DNA of 34,809 nucleotides from Lachnospiraceae bacterium (GCA_017440575.1 JAFSGY010000024.1:1-34809); one strand, 5' to 3'; shown: positions 25,897-34,674, numbered from the stretch's first letter. The notes: generated by a model from the letters alone, not told the origin. Translations and numbers: made by a program.

Positions 25897-27403
25897 AAAG
25901 AAAGTATGGAAAATATTAGTACCAGTAGCTATTGTACTGGTTATCGCACTTGTAGTTATGAATATGGCAAGTGGAAGCAGTGCCGGCGTTGCAGTCTATA
26001 CAACAACCGTTTCCAGTGGAGATATTCGTTCTGAACTGAGTACGAGTGGTACGGTAAAGGCAGAGGATACCACCACTTATTTCGCACCTGCAAATGGCAA
26101 GGTAGCAGGCGTGCAGATAGAGCAGGGAGATGTGGTAAAGAGTGGAGATATGCTCATTTGTTTTGATGAGGAAACGGTGGCACATGCGCAGAAACAGAGT
26201 CAGCTTGAGAGACAGATTAGTACGGCAGATTATACAGCAACGGTACAGGATTATCAGAAGCAGAAGGAGAAACTTGCAATTGCAGAGGCAGAGATTGTAG
26301 CCTATGAGCAGCAGGTGGATACCTATGAGCAGCATATTGAGGATTTAACAAATGGTATTACGGATGTAAATGCTTTAAAAAAGGCCGATTTATATGCCGA
26401 TTTATACAGCGTGGAAAAAGCAATCAATAACTATGAGCTTGCTATGCAGACACCAAATGAAGATACCGATATGGATGCTCTTATGAAAAGAAGAACAGAG
26501 AAGCAGAATGAAATGCTTAAAATTCAGAACGAATTGAATTTGCTCGCAGATTATAAGACTGATTATGGTTGGGAAGACCTTCTTACACAAACAAAAAAAG
26601 ATTTAGCAGACTGTCAGGAGAAGCTTCAGGAAGCTAAGAATAACAAAGCAAGTGCAGAAGCAGCGCTTTTAAATGACAATAAGTTAACTGGCTATCAGCT
26701 GACGCAGGAGAAGACCAAGCTTGCGACACAGGATACAGAACGTAAATATGCTGCTGCATTAAATGGTGTTGTTGCAGAGTTTGATGGTGTTGTTACCAGC
26801 TTGAGTGCAGTAGAAGGTGCTACCATTCAGGAGGGAACGCAGCTTTTAGTACTGGAAAGTTATGAGGAGATTTGTGTAGAATTTCAAGCATCAAAGTATG
26901 ACTTAGAAGAGCTTCAGATAGGACAAAAGGCAATTGTTGATGTATCCGGTAAGGAGTATGAAGGAACGGTATCCAAGATTAATAAAATGGCACAGCCGAA
27001 TTCTTCTGGAATTCCAATGGTAGGTGCAAGAGTACATATTGAGAATCCGGATGAAAATATTTTCCTTGGCATTGAAGCAAAGCTTACCATTATCACTGCA
27101 GAGGAAGAGGGTGTATTACTCCTCCCGGTGGAAGCAGTGAATATCGACAATAACGGAAGCTTTTGTTTTATCATCGAAAATGGCATCCTGACTAAGAAAT
27201 ACATCACAACAGGAATTTCATCCATTGAGTACATTCAGATTTTAGATGGACTGGAAGAAGGGGATGAGGTTGTAACATCAGGTTATATGGGACTTGATAT
27301 TGAAGAAGGTATGGCAGTAACTGTTATGCCTGATATGACAGCAGTTTCAGAAGTAATGACAACAGAAGAAGCATCAACAGAAGTAACGACAGCAGCAGAA
27401 TAA
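25883..27403 (+). CDS. HlyD/MacA-like membrane-fusion adaptor protein
   Basis: A 506-residue adaptor of the exporter. I start it at ATG 25883, with GAGGAGGAG just upstream, instead of ATG 25868, which lies within that site. It has a polybasic N-terminus ([10 protein letters not shown]), one membrane helix at about residues 9-30, then a biotinyl-lipoyl-like half-motif (GTVKAEDTTTYFAPANGKVA). A long coiled-coil hairpin rich in Gln/Glu/Lys follows (about residues 95-285), then the second lipoyl half (NGVVAEFDGVVTSLSAVEGA), beta-barrel and membrane-proximal domains. The tail is rich in Thr and Glu. In a Gram-positive cell it would face the outside and couple the permease to substrate release or sensing. 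It lies between ATPase and permease in one operon. Confidence 0.9.
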   Translation: MKKRKKKVWKILVPVAIVLVIALVVMNMASGSSAGVAVYTTTVSSGDIRSELSTSGTVKAEDTTTYFAPANGKVAGVQIEQGDVVKSGDMLICFDEETVAHAQKQSQLERQISTADYTATVQDYQKQKEKLAIAEAEIVAYEQQVDTYEQHIEDLTNGITDVNALKKADLYADLYSVEKAINNYELAMQTPNEDTDMDALMKRRTEKQNEMLKIQNELNLLADYKTDYGWEDLLTQTKKDLADCQEKLQEAKNNKASAEAALLNDNKLTGYQLTQEKTKLATQDTERKYAAALNGVVAEFDGVVTSLSAVEGATIQEGTQLLVLESYEEICVEFQASKYDLEELQIGQKAIVDVSGKEYEGTVSKINKMAQPNSSGIPMVGARVHIENPDENIFLGIEAKLTIITAEEEGVLLLPVEAVNIDNNGSFCFIIENGILTKKYITTGISSIEYIQILDGLEEGDEVVTSGYMGLDIEEGMAVTVMPDMTAVSEVMTTEEASTEVTTAAE

Positions 27404-27416
27404 TGGAGGTCTTAGT

Positions 27417-28658
27417 ATGACAAGGATATGGGAATATATCAAGATTGCCTTGAAAAATATCCAGAGTAATAAAGGACGTTCCTTCCTTACCATGCTGGGT
27501 ATTATCATAGGTATCTCATCTGTTATTCTGATTGTATCAACCGGTGAAGGTGTCAAAGAAGGCGTCAGTGGTTCCTTGGATGATTTGGTTGGCGGCTATA
27601 TTGAATTTTATGCACCAAATAATGATGAGAGTGGAGAATACATCGAATTTACGGATGCAGATTTAGACATGATTATTGAAAAGGTAGACCATGTTAAAGG
27701 TGCTACGGATTTTTGGATGTTTAATAATGCAACAGCGCAGAGTAGTAAAGGAACCTTTGCAGCAGCCCCTACCTTTGGAAATGAGTCCCTGCAATATTAT
27801 AATACAGCACCCATTGTAAAGGGACGCTATTTTACTAAAAGTGATTGTCAGAAAGGCAATAAGGTCTGTGTCATTACAGAGAAAAGTGCCAAGAAGCTTT
27901 TTGGTTCTACGGACGTTCTGGGAATGACAGTCAGCATGAATTTGTATGGCATTACGCAGGATTATACGATTATCGGAATCCGAAAGGACAATGATTCTGC
28001 GGCAAAGGGAATGGTCTTTGCAACAGCAGATGTAGAAATGGAGATTCCGATTAGTGTATTAGAGTCTGTATATGGGTATTATACGGAGAAGTTTACCATG
28101 TTTTATGTATTTTGTGATTCGACAGAATACGTAGATACTGTTTCCAGACAGGTTATGAATCTGCTGGAGGCAAGATACAACGTCCGGGGAAAAGATGCCA
28201 TTGAGGTATATGATTTAGCAAGTTCCGTCGATACCATTAGCGATGTCTTAAACTATGTTACGGTATTTGTTGTGCTGGTAGCAGCGATTGCCTTGGTGGT
28301 AGGTGGTATCGGTGTTATGAATATTATGCTGGTATCCGTAACTGAGCGAACCAAAGAAATTGGTATCAGAAAAGCGCTTGGCGCTAAGACGTCATCCATT
28401 ATGTTTCAGTTTTTGATGGAGGCAGTTATCATTACCTTGATTGGAGGTTTGTTAGGAATCCTAATTGGAATCCTTGGAGCAAAGGGAATCTGTTCGTTAA
28501 TTGTAATGCTTGGTATGGATGGCATTACAGCACGAATTGATCCTGTAGTGGTGCTCGGAGCAACTGCATTTTCTTCCATGGTTGGTATTTTCTTTGGAAT
28601 TTATCCGGCAAAGAAGGCAGCAAGGTTAAGCCCGATTGAAGCGCTAAGACATGAATAA
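27417..28658 (+). CDS. ABC transporter permease, MacB/FtsX type
   Basis: The 413-residue permease of the exporter. The order is an N-terminal KIALKNIQSNKGRSFLTMLG cytoplasmic/first-helix motif (residues 9-28), a large extracytoplasmic MacB-PCD domain (about residues 50-270), and three C-terminal helices in the FtsX domain. The last part carries the conserved ERTKEIGIRKALGAK loop (about residues 304-318) and the terminal PAKKAARLSPIEALRHE motif. TGGAGGT precedes the ATG, 13 bp after the adaptor stop. This is the third and last gene of the ATPase-adaptor-permease operon. Confidence 0.94.
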   Translation: MTRIWEYIKIALKNIQSNKGRSFLTMLGIIIGISSVILIVSTGEGVKEGVSGSLDDLVGGYIEFYAPNNDESGEYIEFTDADLDMIIEKVDHVKGATDFWMFNNATAQSSKGTFAAAPTFGNESLQYYNTAPIVKGRYFTKSDCQKGNKVCVITEKSAKKLFGSTDVLGMTVSMNLYGITQDYTIIGIRKDNDSAAKGMVFATADVEMEIPISVLESVYGYYTEKFTMFYVFCDSTEYVDTVSRQVMNLLEARYNVRGKDAIEVYDLASSVDTISDVLNYVTVFVVLVAAIALVVGGIGVMNIMLVSVTERTKEIGIRKALGAKTSSIMFQFLMEAVIITLIGGLLGILIGILGAKGICSLIVMLGMDGITARIDPVVVLGATAFSSMVGIFFGIYPAKKAARLSPIEALRHE

Positions 28659-28676
28659 AGCGTTACCGTTCAGACA

Positions 28677-28701
28677 GCACTTAGCATTAACTGCTAAGTG
28701 C
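28677..28701 (+). terminator. Perfect 10-bp hairpin after the permease gene, without T tract
   Basis: GCACTTAGCA and TGCTAAGTGC flank a TTAAC loop. No T run follows, so it may be an mRNA 3'-end stabiliser rather than a terminator. Confidence 0.5.
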
Positions 28702-28724
28702 GTGAGAAAATGTATTATGGTTAA

Positions 28725-28766
28725 GCAAAAATCCATTTGCGAAGCAAATTTTGGATGGATTTTTGC
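28725..28766. terminator. Long hairpin between the ABC operon and the ycxB-like gene
   Basis: GCAAAAATCCAT (28725-28736) pairs perfectly with ATGGATTTTTGC (28755-28766), enclosing a small TTGC-GAA-GCAA stem. The T run is inside the right arm, so termination function is uncertain. Confidence 0.55.
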
Positions 28767-28768
28767 AT

Positions 28769-28794
28769 GTTACTGGGACGGAGTGAACAGTAAC
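28769..28794. repeat. Copy 3 of the dispersed 26-bp palindrome
   Basis: GTTACTG and CAGTAAC are perfect inverted arms around GGACGGAGTGAA. It lies 3 bases after the long hairpin at 28725-28766 and is the best-formed copy in the window. Confidence 0.65.
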
Positions 28795-28803
28795 AATAAA
28801 GCC

Positions 28804-28831
28804 TTGCACTTTAAGCAGATTTCGATATAAT
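28804..28831 (+). promoter_or_regulatory. Predicted promoter of the ycxB-like gene
   Basis: TTGCAC (28804-28809) and a consensus TATAAT (28826-28831) are 16 bp apart. Confidence 0.65.
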
Positions 28832-28848
28832 AGAAGTAGGTTAACAGA

Positions 28849-28875
28849 AAGCACCTGTCATAACAGGTGCTTTTT
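28849..28875 (+). terminator. Terminator-like hairpin in the leader of the ycxB-like gene
   Basis: AAGCACCTGT pairs with ACAGGTGCTT around a CATA loop and ends in five T. It lies between the predicted promoter and the start codon, so it would act as an attenuator or end a very short RNA. Confidence 0.75.
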
Positions 28876-28899
28876 CGGATAGGAAGGGACAGAGATTGT

Positions 28900-29379
28900 A
28901 TGGAATTGGAATTTGACGTAAAAATGACTCCTGCAGCGATGTATGATTATCTGATGCACCATACGTATAGTGGCATGTCTGGAATCATAGGAGCGATAGC
29001 CGGCGCATTTTGTATCATGGTATTTCTTGCCAATAAATATGTGATTTATCTGATAGCAGGAGTGGTTATTCTTGCGTATCTGCCGATATCGTTATTATTA
29101 AAGGCGCATCAACAGGTTCAGCTAACACCAGCATTTAAGAAACCACTTCATTATAGGCTTACAGAAGATGGCATTTGTGTATCGCAGGATGGAAATGAAG
29201 AAACACAGAACTGGGCTGCGTGCTTTAAGGCTGTTTCCACCAGAAGCAGTATTATTTTATATACTTCTAAGACAACAGCATCTATTTTTCCGAAAAAGGA
29301 TTTGGGAGAGAAAACAGAAGCAGTGATTCAGATTATTTCCACACATATGCCGCCAAGCAAGGTTAAGATTCGTTTTTAG
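28900..29379 (+). CDS. YcxB-like membrane protein
   Basis: A 159-residue protein that I start at ATG 28900, the first ATG in the frame (the longer reading begins with TTG inside the leader hairpin). It has a short N-terminal strand region (ELEFDVKMTPAAMYDYLMHH), two adjacent membrane helices (about residues 27-65), and a C-terminal soluble domain with LTEDGICVSQDGNEETQNWAACF. This matches the YcxB-like C-terminal domain pattern (a pleckstrin-like beta fold after two helices). The function of this family is not established. It is followed by tsaE 40 bp downstream without a visible terminator, so the two may share a transcript. Confidence 0.65.
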   Translation: MELEFDVKMTPAAMYDYLMHHTYSGMSGIIGAIAGAFCIMVFLANKYVIYLIAGVVILAYLPISLLLKAHQQVQLTPAFKKPLHYRLTEDGICVSQDGNEETQNWAACFKAVSTRSSIILYTSKTTASIFPKKDLGEKTEAVIQIISTHMPPSKVKIRF

Positions 29380-29419
29380 GCTTTGTGAGGCAGAATAAAT
29401 AAAAGGAAACGGTAAAGAA

Positions 29420-29842
29420 ATGATAATAGAAACATGGAGTCCTGAGGAGACCCTTGCGGTTGGAGAGCAGCTAGGAAGGGAAGCAAAGGCAGGAGCAATT
29501 TATACGTTAAATGGTGATTTGGGCGTTGGTAAGACGGTATTCACACAGGGAGTTGCCAAGGGCTTGGAAATTAACGAGCCGGTAAATAGTCCAACCTTTA
29601 CCATTGTTCAGGTTTATGAGGAAGGAAGAATACCTTTTTATCATTTTGATGTCTATCGAATCGGAGATATTGAAGAGATGGACGAGATAGGTTATGAGGA
29701 TTATTTCTATGGTGAGGGTTTATGCATGATTGAATGGGCAGAGCTGATTCAGGAGATTATTCCTGAGCATGCGAAAAAGATAACTATAGAAAAGGATTTG
29801 GAAAAAGGCTTTGATTATCGGAGGATTACGATAGAAGAATGA
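29420..29842 (+). CDS. tsaE: tRNA t6A biosynthesis ATPase TsaE
   Basis: A 140-residue P-loop ATPase that supports the TsaB-TsaD complex in making N6-threonylcarbamoyladenosine at position 37 of ANN-decoding tRNAs. Walker A is GDLGVGKTVFTQGVAKGL (from about Gly32), the switch-like segment is EPVNSPTFTIVQVYEEG, and the conserved HFDVYRIGDIEEMDEIGYEDY block spans about residues 74-94 (key residues HFDVYR). It overlaps tsaB by four bases (ATGA), which indicates translational coupling. Confidence 0.95.
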   Translation: MIIETWSPEETLAVGEQLGREAKAGAIYTLNGDLGVGKTVFTQGVAKGLEINEPVNSPTFTIVQVYEEGRIPFYHFDVYRIGDIEEMDEIGYEDYFYGEGLCMIEWAELIQEIIPEHAKKITIEKDLEKGFDYRRITIEE

Positions 29843-30564
29843 AAATACTTGCATTAGACAGCTCAGGGTTAGTAGCCTCTGTGGCAGTAATTGAGAATGA
29901 TAACTTAATTGCAGAATATACGATGAATCATAAAAAGACACATTCCCAGACACTTGTGCCTATGCTTGATGAGATTCGTAATATGATAGAACTGGATATG
30001 GAAACAATAGATGCGATTGCACTGGCAGCAGGACCAGGCTCCTTTACCGGACTTAGAATCGGTTCTGCAACGGCGAAGGGATTAGGGCTTGCACTGAATA
30101 AGCCTGTAATTGCTGTACCTACTGTGGATGCATTAGCATATAATTTATACGGTAGTACCAGTGTTATTTGTCCGCTGATGGACGCACGCAGGAATCAGGT
30201 GTATACCGGGCTGTATGAATTTGTCAGAGAGCCAGAGAGTACTATATATGAAATGAAGCATGTATTAGAACAGTGTGCAGTTGATATTCAGGAAATAGCG
30301 GATAAAATAAATGAGCTTGGAAGGGAAGTTATCTTTTTAGGAGATGGTGTATCTGTTTTTGCAGAGAAACTTGCAGATATTATAAAGGTACCATATAGCT
30401 TTGCACCGGCATGTTGTAACAGACAGCGTGCAGCCTGTGTGGCAACACTTGGACAAGTTTTATATGAAAAGGGTATAGTACAGACAGCGGCAGAGCATGC
30501 ACCTGATTATCTTCGTTTATCTCAGGCAGAAAGAGAACGTGCCGAAGCACAGAAAAATGTGTAG
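29839..30564 (+). CDS. tsaB: tRNA t6A biosynthesis scaffold protein TsaB
   Basis: A 241-residue ASKHA-fold protein that dimerises with TsaD and is needed for threonylcarbamoyl transfer to tRNA. The N-terminus MKILALDSSGLVASVAVI and the segment IDAIALAAGPGSFTGLRIG (about residues 54-72) are diagnostic; the latter is the GPGSFTGLR motif. The length matches the family. The start overlaps tsaE by four bases. rimI follows 88 bp downstream, the usual order in Firmicutes. Confidence 0.95.
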   Translation: MKILALDSSGLVASVAVIENDNLIAEYTMNHKKTHSQTLVPMLDEIRNMIELDMETIDAIALAAGPGSFTGLRIGSATAKGLGLALNKPVIAVPTVDALAYNLYGSTSVICPLMDARRNQVYTGLYEFVREPESTIYEMKHVLEQCAVDIQEIADKINELGREVIFLGDGVSVFAEKLADIIKVPYSFAPACCNRQRAACVATLGQVLYEKGIVQTAAEHAPDYLRLSQAERERAEAQKNV

Positions 30565-30652
30565 AGGATGGTGTGAAAAGCAAATTTTTCACACGTAAAT
30601 TTGTGTTTAGTGAACCAAAGTTTGCAGTCAGCGGAAAGGCATGGTTATTAGA

Positions 30653-31102
30653 ATGAATATAAGAATTCGTGAAATGCAGGCAGAGGATGTGGAGGCGGTA
30701 ACTGCATTAGAGGCAAGCTGTTTTTCCATGCCGTGGAAAAGACAGGATTTTGAGGATATATTAACCAATCAGGATAGAATTTATCTCGTTGCAGAAGGTG
30801 ATAAGGGCATTGTAGGAGGCTGTATGTTGACTATGATAGCAGGAGAAGGCGATGTTTCTAATGTGGCAGTAGAGGAAGCGTATCGTGGTCAGCACATTGC
30901 AACGGCACTTATGCAGGAGCTTCTGCGTGTAGGAGAAGAGAATGGTATTTGTGATTTTACTTTAGAGGTAAGAGAGCAGAATCTGTCAGCAATTCGATTA
31001 TATGAAAATGCAGGCTTTGAATCAGAGGGAATACGTCCGAACTTTTATGATAAGCCCAAGGATAATGCAGTGATTATGTGGAAAAGAGCACAGAATATGT
31101 AG
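30653..31102 (+). CDS. rimI: Ribosomal protein S18-alanine N-acetyltransferase RimI
   Basis: A GNAT acetyltransferase that acetylates the N-terminal alanine of ribosomal protein S18. I favour ATG 30653 (149 residues, family length 145-150). The ATG at 30641 is also in frame, but the GGAAAGG site then lies only one base before it. The acetyl-CoA pocket motif is VSNVAVEEAYRGQHIATALM (about residues 68-87, containing Arg-Gly-Gln-His-Ile-Ala), followed by DFTLEVREQNLSAIRLYENA and the C-terminal GFESEGIRPNFYDKPKDNAV. It lies in the t6A cluster, and the tsaB-rimI-tsaD association is widespread. Confidence 0.9.
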   Translation: MNIRIREMQAEDVEAVTALEASCFSMPWKRQDFEDILTNQDRIYLVAEGDKGIVGGCMLTMIAGEGDVSNVAVEEAYRGQHIATALMQELLRVGEENGICDFTLEVREQNLSAIRLYENAGFESEGIRPNFYDKPKDNAVIMWKRAQNM

Positions 31103-31161
31103 GATAATGTGTTTACAAAGTTGTGACTGTGTTAGATTTAGAAAGGAAATAGAAATAATAA

Positions 31162-32085
31162 ATGCTAGATATTTGTTTATTGGGAACTGGCGGTATGATG
31201 CCGCTTCCACATCGATGGCTTACATCATTGATGGCAAGATATAATGGAACCAGTATATTGATTGATTGTGGAGAAGGCACACAGGTAGCGATGAAGGAAA
31301 AGGGATGGAGTCCGAAGCCGATTGATATTATGTGCTTTACCCATTATCATGCAGATCACATTTCCGGTTTACCGGGGATGCTTTTAACAATGGGAAATGC
31401 AGAAAAGACAACGCCATTGCTGATGATAGGACCAAAAGGCCTTACAAAAGTAGTGAATGCATTGCGTGTGGTAGCGCCGGAGCTTCCGTTTGAGATTCAG
31501 TTTATGGAGATAACAGAGTCAGAGCAGACCTTTCAGTTTGATGGCTTTCGCATCGAGACCTTCCGTGTAAATCACAATGTGATATGCTATGGCTATAATA
31601 TAGTCATCGAGCGAAAGGGCAAGTTCCAGTTGGATAAGGCGATGGCATTAGGCATCGACCGCAGATATTGGAATAGATTGCAAAAGGGTGAGACATTAGA
31701 GCTGGAGGAAGGTGTTTTCACGCCGGATATGGTCATGGGAGAGGAACGAAAAGGCATCAAGGTAACCTATTGTACCGATTCTAGACCGACAGAAAGTATT
31801 GTTAGAAATGCCAGAGGTGCAGACCTCTTTATATGTGAAGGAATGTATGGAGAGCCTGATAAGAAGGAAAAGGCAAAAGAGTATAAGCATATGACCTTTT
31901 ATGAGGCAGCGCAGATGGCAAAGGATGCGGGGGTTACTAAAATGTGGCTTACGCATTATTCACCATCCTTGATTCGTCCGGAGGAGTACAAAAAGGAAGT
32001 ACGGGCAATTTTTAAGGAAACCTATATTGCAAAGGATGGAAGAAGTGAAGAACTTCTTTTTGAGGATGAAAAGGAACAGAAATAG
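31162..32085 (+). CDS. rnz: Ribonuclease Z
   Basis: An endonuclease of the metallo-beta-lactamase fold that cuts tRNA precursors just 3' of the discriminator base. The 307-residue length is that of the short bacterial RNase Z. The zinc motif is FTHYHADHISGLPGML (HxHxDH, about residues 53-68). Later metal ligands lie in VTYCTDSR (Asp) and MWLTHYSP (His). A substrate-gripping exosite region corresponds to IDRRYWNRLQKGETL. It lies within the t6A gene cluster, so two tRNA maturation activities are probably co-transcribed. Confidence 0.94.
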   Translation: MLDICLLGTGGMMPLPHRWLTSLMARYNGTSILIDCGEGTQVAMKEKGWSPKPIDIMCFTHYHADHISGLPGMLLTMGNAEKTTPLLMIGPKGLTKVVNALRVVAPELPFEIQFMEITESEQTFQFDGFRIETFRVNHNVICYGYNIVIERKGKFQLDKAMALGIDRRYWNRLQKGETLELEEGVFTPDMVMGEERKGIKVTYCTDSRPTESIVRNARGADLFICEGMYGEPDKKEKAKEYKHMTFYEAAQMAKDAGVTKMWLTHYSPSLIRPEEYKKEVRAIFKETYIAKDGRSEELLFEDEKEQK

Positions 32086-32142
32086 TATGACAACAGCAGT
32101 ATGACTGCAGCAGAAAAAACTGCAACGAAAGGGGAATGTATT

Positions 32143-32709
32143 ATGGGGAAAAAAGTAAAACCGATTATTGTGATTGTGATTATGGCATTAATTGTAGGCG
32201 GATATTATTTCTATCTGTCTAATAAGGTTGAGTCAAACGAAAGCGAAGAGGTAGTAACAGCAGTACAGAATGTACTTTTGAAGGATTTGGATAAGAATTA
32301 TCCACCTACTCCGAAGGAAGTAGTAAAATATTATAGTGAGATTTCAAAATGTCTGTACAATGAAGAGTATACGGATGAACAGTTAGAGAAAATGGCAGAC
32401 AAGCTTCTTGCTATTTATGATGATGAACTGGCAGCCAATAATCCAAGAGAAGAATATATTGAAAGCTTGAAAAAGGATGTAGCGGATTTTAAAGAGAATT
32501 CCTACACTATTTCAACCTATACACCGTCTTCTAGTACAGATGTAGAGGAATATACTGTTGCAGGAAGAGAATGTGCAGAGCTTTACTGTACTTATACGAT
32601 TCGTGTTGGAGCCAATTATTCCAACAATCTGCAAAGATTTATTTTAAGAAAAGATGTAGAGACACAGCACTGGAAGATTTTAGGATTCGATGTTCCGGTT
32701 GAGGAATAG
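32143..32709 (+). CDS. Membrane-anchored protein of unknown function (possibly DUF6715-like)
   Basis: About 188 residues from ATG 32143 (AAAGGGGAATG upstream); an earlier in-frame ATG at 32101 lacks a site. A short basic N-terminus (MGKKVKP) precedes one membrane helix (about residues 8-26, [18 protein letters not shown]), then an extracytoplasmic acidic domain of about 160 residues. The C-terminal part has a small beta-rich pattern ([20 protein letters not shown]). I do not recognise a motif of known function. Its position between rnz and tsaD suggests co-expression only. The family name is recalled, not verified. Confidence 0.55.
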   Translation: MGKKVKPIIVIVIMALIVGGYYFYLSNKVESNESEEVVTAVQNVLLKDLDKNYPPTPKEVVKYYSEISKCLYNEEYTDEQLEKMADKLLAIYDDELAANNPREEYIESLKKDVADFKENSYTISTYTPSSSTDVEEYTVAGRECAELYCTYTIRVGANYSNNLQRFILRKDVETQHWKILGFDVPVEE

Positions 32710-32740
32710 TGCTGTGGAAGTGTTAGAAAGGCATGAAAAA

Positions 32741-33769
32741 ATGGAAAAAACAGAAGATGTTCTTATATTGGCAATTGAAAGCTCATGTGATGAGACTGCG
32801 GCAGCAGTTATCAAAAATGGGCGCGAGGTGTTATCAAATGTCATATCATCACAGATAGCGTTGCACACATTATATGGTGGTGTAGTCCCTGAGATTGCAT
32901 CAAGAAAGCATATTGAGAAGATTAATCAGGTAATAGAGGAAGCATTACAGGAGGCAGGAGTTACCTTAGAGGATATTACTGCTATTGCGGTTACTTATGG
33001 ACCGGGACTTGTAGGAGCCTTGCTTGTTGGAGTATCTGCAGCTAAGGCGATCAGCTTTGCTGCAAATAAGCCACTGATTGGTGTACATCATATCGAAGGA
33101 CATATTTGTGCAAATTATATCGAGAATAAGCAGCTTGAACCACCATTTGCATGTCTTGTTGTATCAGGTGGACATACACATTTAGTGGTTGTGAAGGATT
33201 ACGGTGAGTATGAGATTTTAGGAAAAACGAGAGATGATGCAGCAGGAGAGGCCTTTGATAAGGTTGCTCGTGCCATTGGCTTAGGATATCCGGGTGGACC
33301 AAAGATAGATAAACTGTCAAAAGAAGGTAATCCTGATGCTATTGCATTTCCAAGAGCTAAGGTAGCGAATGCAGTCTATGATTTTAGCTTTAGTGGGCTA
33401 AAGTCGGCAGTATTGAATTATCTAAATTCATGTGAGATGAAGGGATTCGAAGTAAACCGTGCAGATGTGGCAGCATCCTTCCAAAAGGCAGTTATTGATG
33501 TCTTGGTGGAGCATGCGATGGAGGCAGTTAAAGAATATGGATTCACTAAACTTGCCATTGCAGGAGGAGTAGCATCGAATTCGGGGCTTCGTGAAGCATT
33601 TGAAAAAGCATGTGCAAAACGTAAGATAGAGTTTTATCATCCTTCACCAATATTCTGTACTGATAATGCAGCCATGATAGGAGTTGCTGGATATTATGAA
33701 TATCTAAAAGGAAGCAGAAGTGGATATGATTTAAATGCAGTGCCGAATCTGAAGCTGGGAGAACGTTAA
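32741..33769 (+). CDS. tsaD: tRNA N6-adenosine threonylcarbamoyltransferase TsaD
   Basis: The catalytic subunit that transfers the threonylcarbamoyl group from TC-AMP to A37 of tRNA. I start it at ATG 32741 (342 residues, family length about 335-345), with GAAAGG nearby; the longer reading from 32690 would overlap the upstream gene. The motifs are [15 protein letters not shown] (from about residue 10), the metal-binding [11 protein letters not shown] (HxxxH, about residues 111-121), [15 protein letters not shown], and [13 protein letters not shown] (about residues 276-288). It lies at the end of the tsaE-tsaB-rimI-rnz-membrane protein-tsaD cluster and is closed by a terminator. Confidence 0.95.
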   Translation: MEKTEDVLILAIESSCDETAAAVIKNGREVLSNVISSQIALHTLYGGVVPEIASRKHIEKINQVIEEALQEAGVTLEDITAIAVTYGPGLVGALLVGVSAAKAISFAANKPLIGVHHIEGHICANYIENKQLEPPFACLVVSGGHTHLVVVKDYGEYEILGKTRDDAAGEAFDKVARAIGLGYPGGPKIDKLSKEGNPDAIAFPRAKVANAVYDFSFSGLKSAVLNYLNSCEMKGFEVNRADVAASFQKAVIDVLVEHAMEAVKEYGFTKLAIAGGVASNSGLREAFEKACAKRKIEFYHPSPIFCTDNAAMIGVAGYYEYLKGSRSGYDLNAVPNLKLGER

Positions 33770-33778
33770 TGAGAAAAT

Positions 33779-33810
33779 GGGGGCAGTACATAGTGTGCTG
33801 TCCTTTTTTA
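33779..33810 (+). terminator. Intrinsic terminator after tsaD
   Basis: GGGCAGTACA pairs with TGTGCTGTCC (two G-U wobbles) around TAG, followed by six T, 10 bp after the stop. Confidence 0.8.
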
Positions 33811-33906
33811 GATAACCGTATGTGATATAGTTAAATAGAGTGAGTTGAAGCAGCATGAAAATGCGGTATTATTATGTGATGTAGGAAGAAAGGAATAAAC
33901 GATAGT

Positions 33907-34617
33907 ATGAATAGAAAGACAACTGCAATCGTACTGGCAGCAGGACAAGGAAAGAGAATGCAGAGTAAAGTGCATAAGCAATATCTGCTAATAAAGGATA
34001 AACCAGTTCTCTATTATGCATTGCAAGCTTTTGAAAATAGTTTTATTGACGATATTGTGCTTGTGGTAGGAAAAGATGAGGAAGAATACTGCCAAAAGGA
34101 AATTGTTGATAAATATGGATTTACCAAAATCAGAACAATAGTAGAAGGTGGTAAGGAACGGTATCATTCTGTTGCATATGGAATCAAAGCGATAGAATGG
34201 AATTGTGACTATATCTTTATACATGATGGAGCGCGCCCATTTATCAATGAGGAGATTTTAGGACGTGCTTTTGAGCAGGTACAAAAAAGCAAGGCTTGTG
34301 TAGTAGGCATGCCGGTAAAAGATACCGTGAAAATTGCAGATACAGCAGGATTTGTAGAGAGTACACCAAACAGGGCAAGAGTATGGCAGATACAGACACC
34401 GCAGGTATTTGAAGCAGAGTTAATTAAAAGTGCATATGAGCGTTTGTTGACAGAAGAAGTACAATTGTTATCCAGTGGAGTTGTAATTACAGATGATGCA
34501 ATGGTAGTGGAATATTTCACAAAACTTCCGGTAAAATTAGTAGAAGGTTCATATCAAAACATTAAGATTACAACCCCGGAAGACCTTGAAATTGCTGGGG
34601 TTTTCCTGGAAAAATAA
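33907..34617 (+). CDS. ispD: 2-C-methyl-D-erythritol 4-phosphate cytidylyltransferase
   Basis: The third enzyme of the MEP isoprenoid pathway; it attaches CMP to methylerythritol phosphate. The 236-residue length is normal. The nucleotide-binding signature is IVLAAGQGKRMQSKVHKQYL (residues 8-27, with Gly and Lys contacts). The IFIHDGARPFI motif (about residues 101-111) and RARVWQIQTPQVFEAELI (about 157-174) are conserved. GAAAGGA lies upstream of the ATG. It is separated from tsaD by a terminator. A poorly formed CCCC/GGGG hairpin overlaps the last codons, and the tRNA gene follows. Confidence 0.95.
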   Translation: MNRKTTAIVLAAGQGKRMQSKVHKQYLLIKDKPVLYYALQAFENSFIDDIVLVVGKDEEEYCQKEIVDKYGFTKIRTIVEGGKERYHSVAYGIKAIEWNCDYIFIHDGARPFINEEILGRAFEQVQKSKACVVGMPVKDTVKIADTAGFVESTPNRARVWQIQTPQVFEAELIKSAYERLLTEEVQLLSSGVVITDDAMVVEYFTKLPVKLVEGSYQNIKITTPEDLEIAGVFLEK

Positions 34618-34645
34618 AAAAGTTTAAAAAAAATAAAAAAAAGTG

Positions 34646-34674
34646 TTGACAGAAAGGGGGGACATGGATATAAT
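34646..34674 (+). promoter_or_regulatory. Strong promoter of the tRNA-Ser gene
   Basis: Consensus TTGACA (34646-34651) and TATAAT (34669-34674) are separated by exactly 17 bp, about 52 bp before the tRNA. Confidence 0.85.

Noticed and set aside
30571-30594. GTGTGAAAA/TTTTCACAC hairpin between tsaB and rimI as a terminator
   Set aside because: No T tract follows, and the genes on both sides belong to the same functional cluster; perhaps an mRNA processing or stability element, but unsupported.
34571-34602. Terminator overlapping the end of ispD
   Set aside because: CCCC/GGGG arms with a loop of almost 20 bases form a poor stem; not convincing as a terminator.
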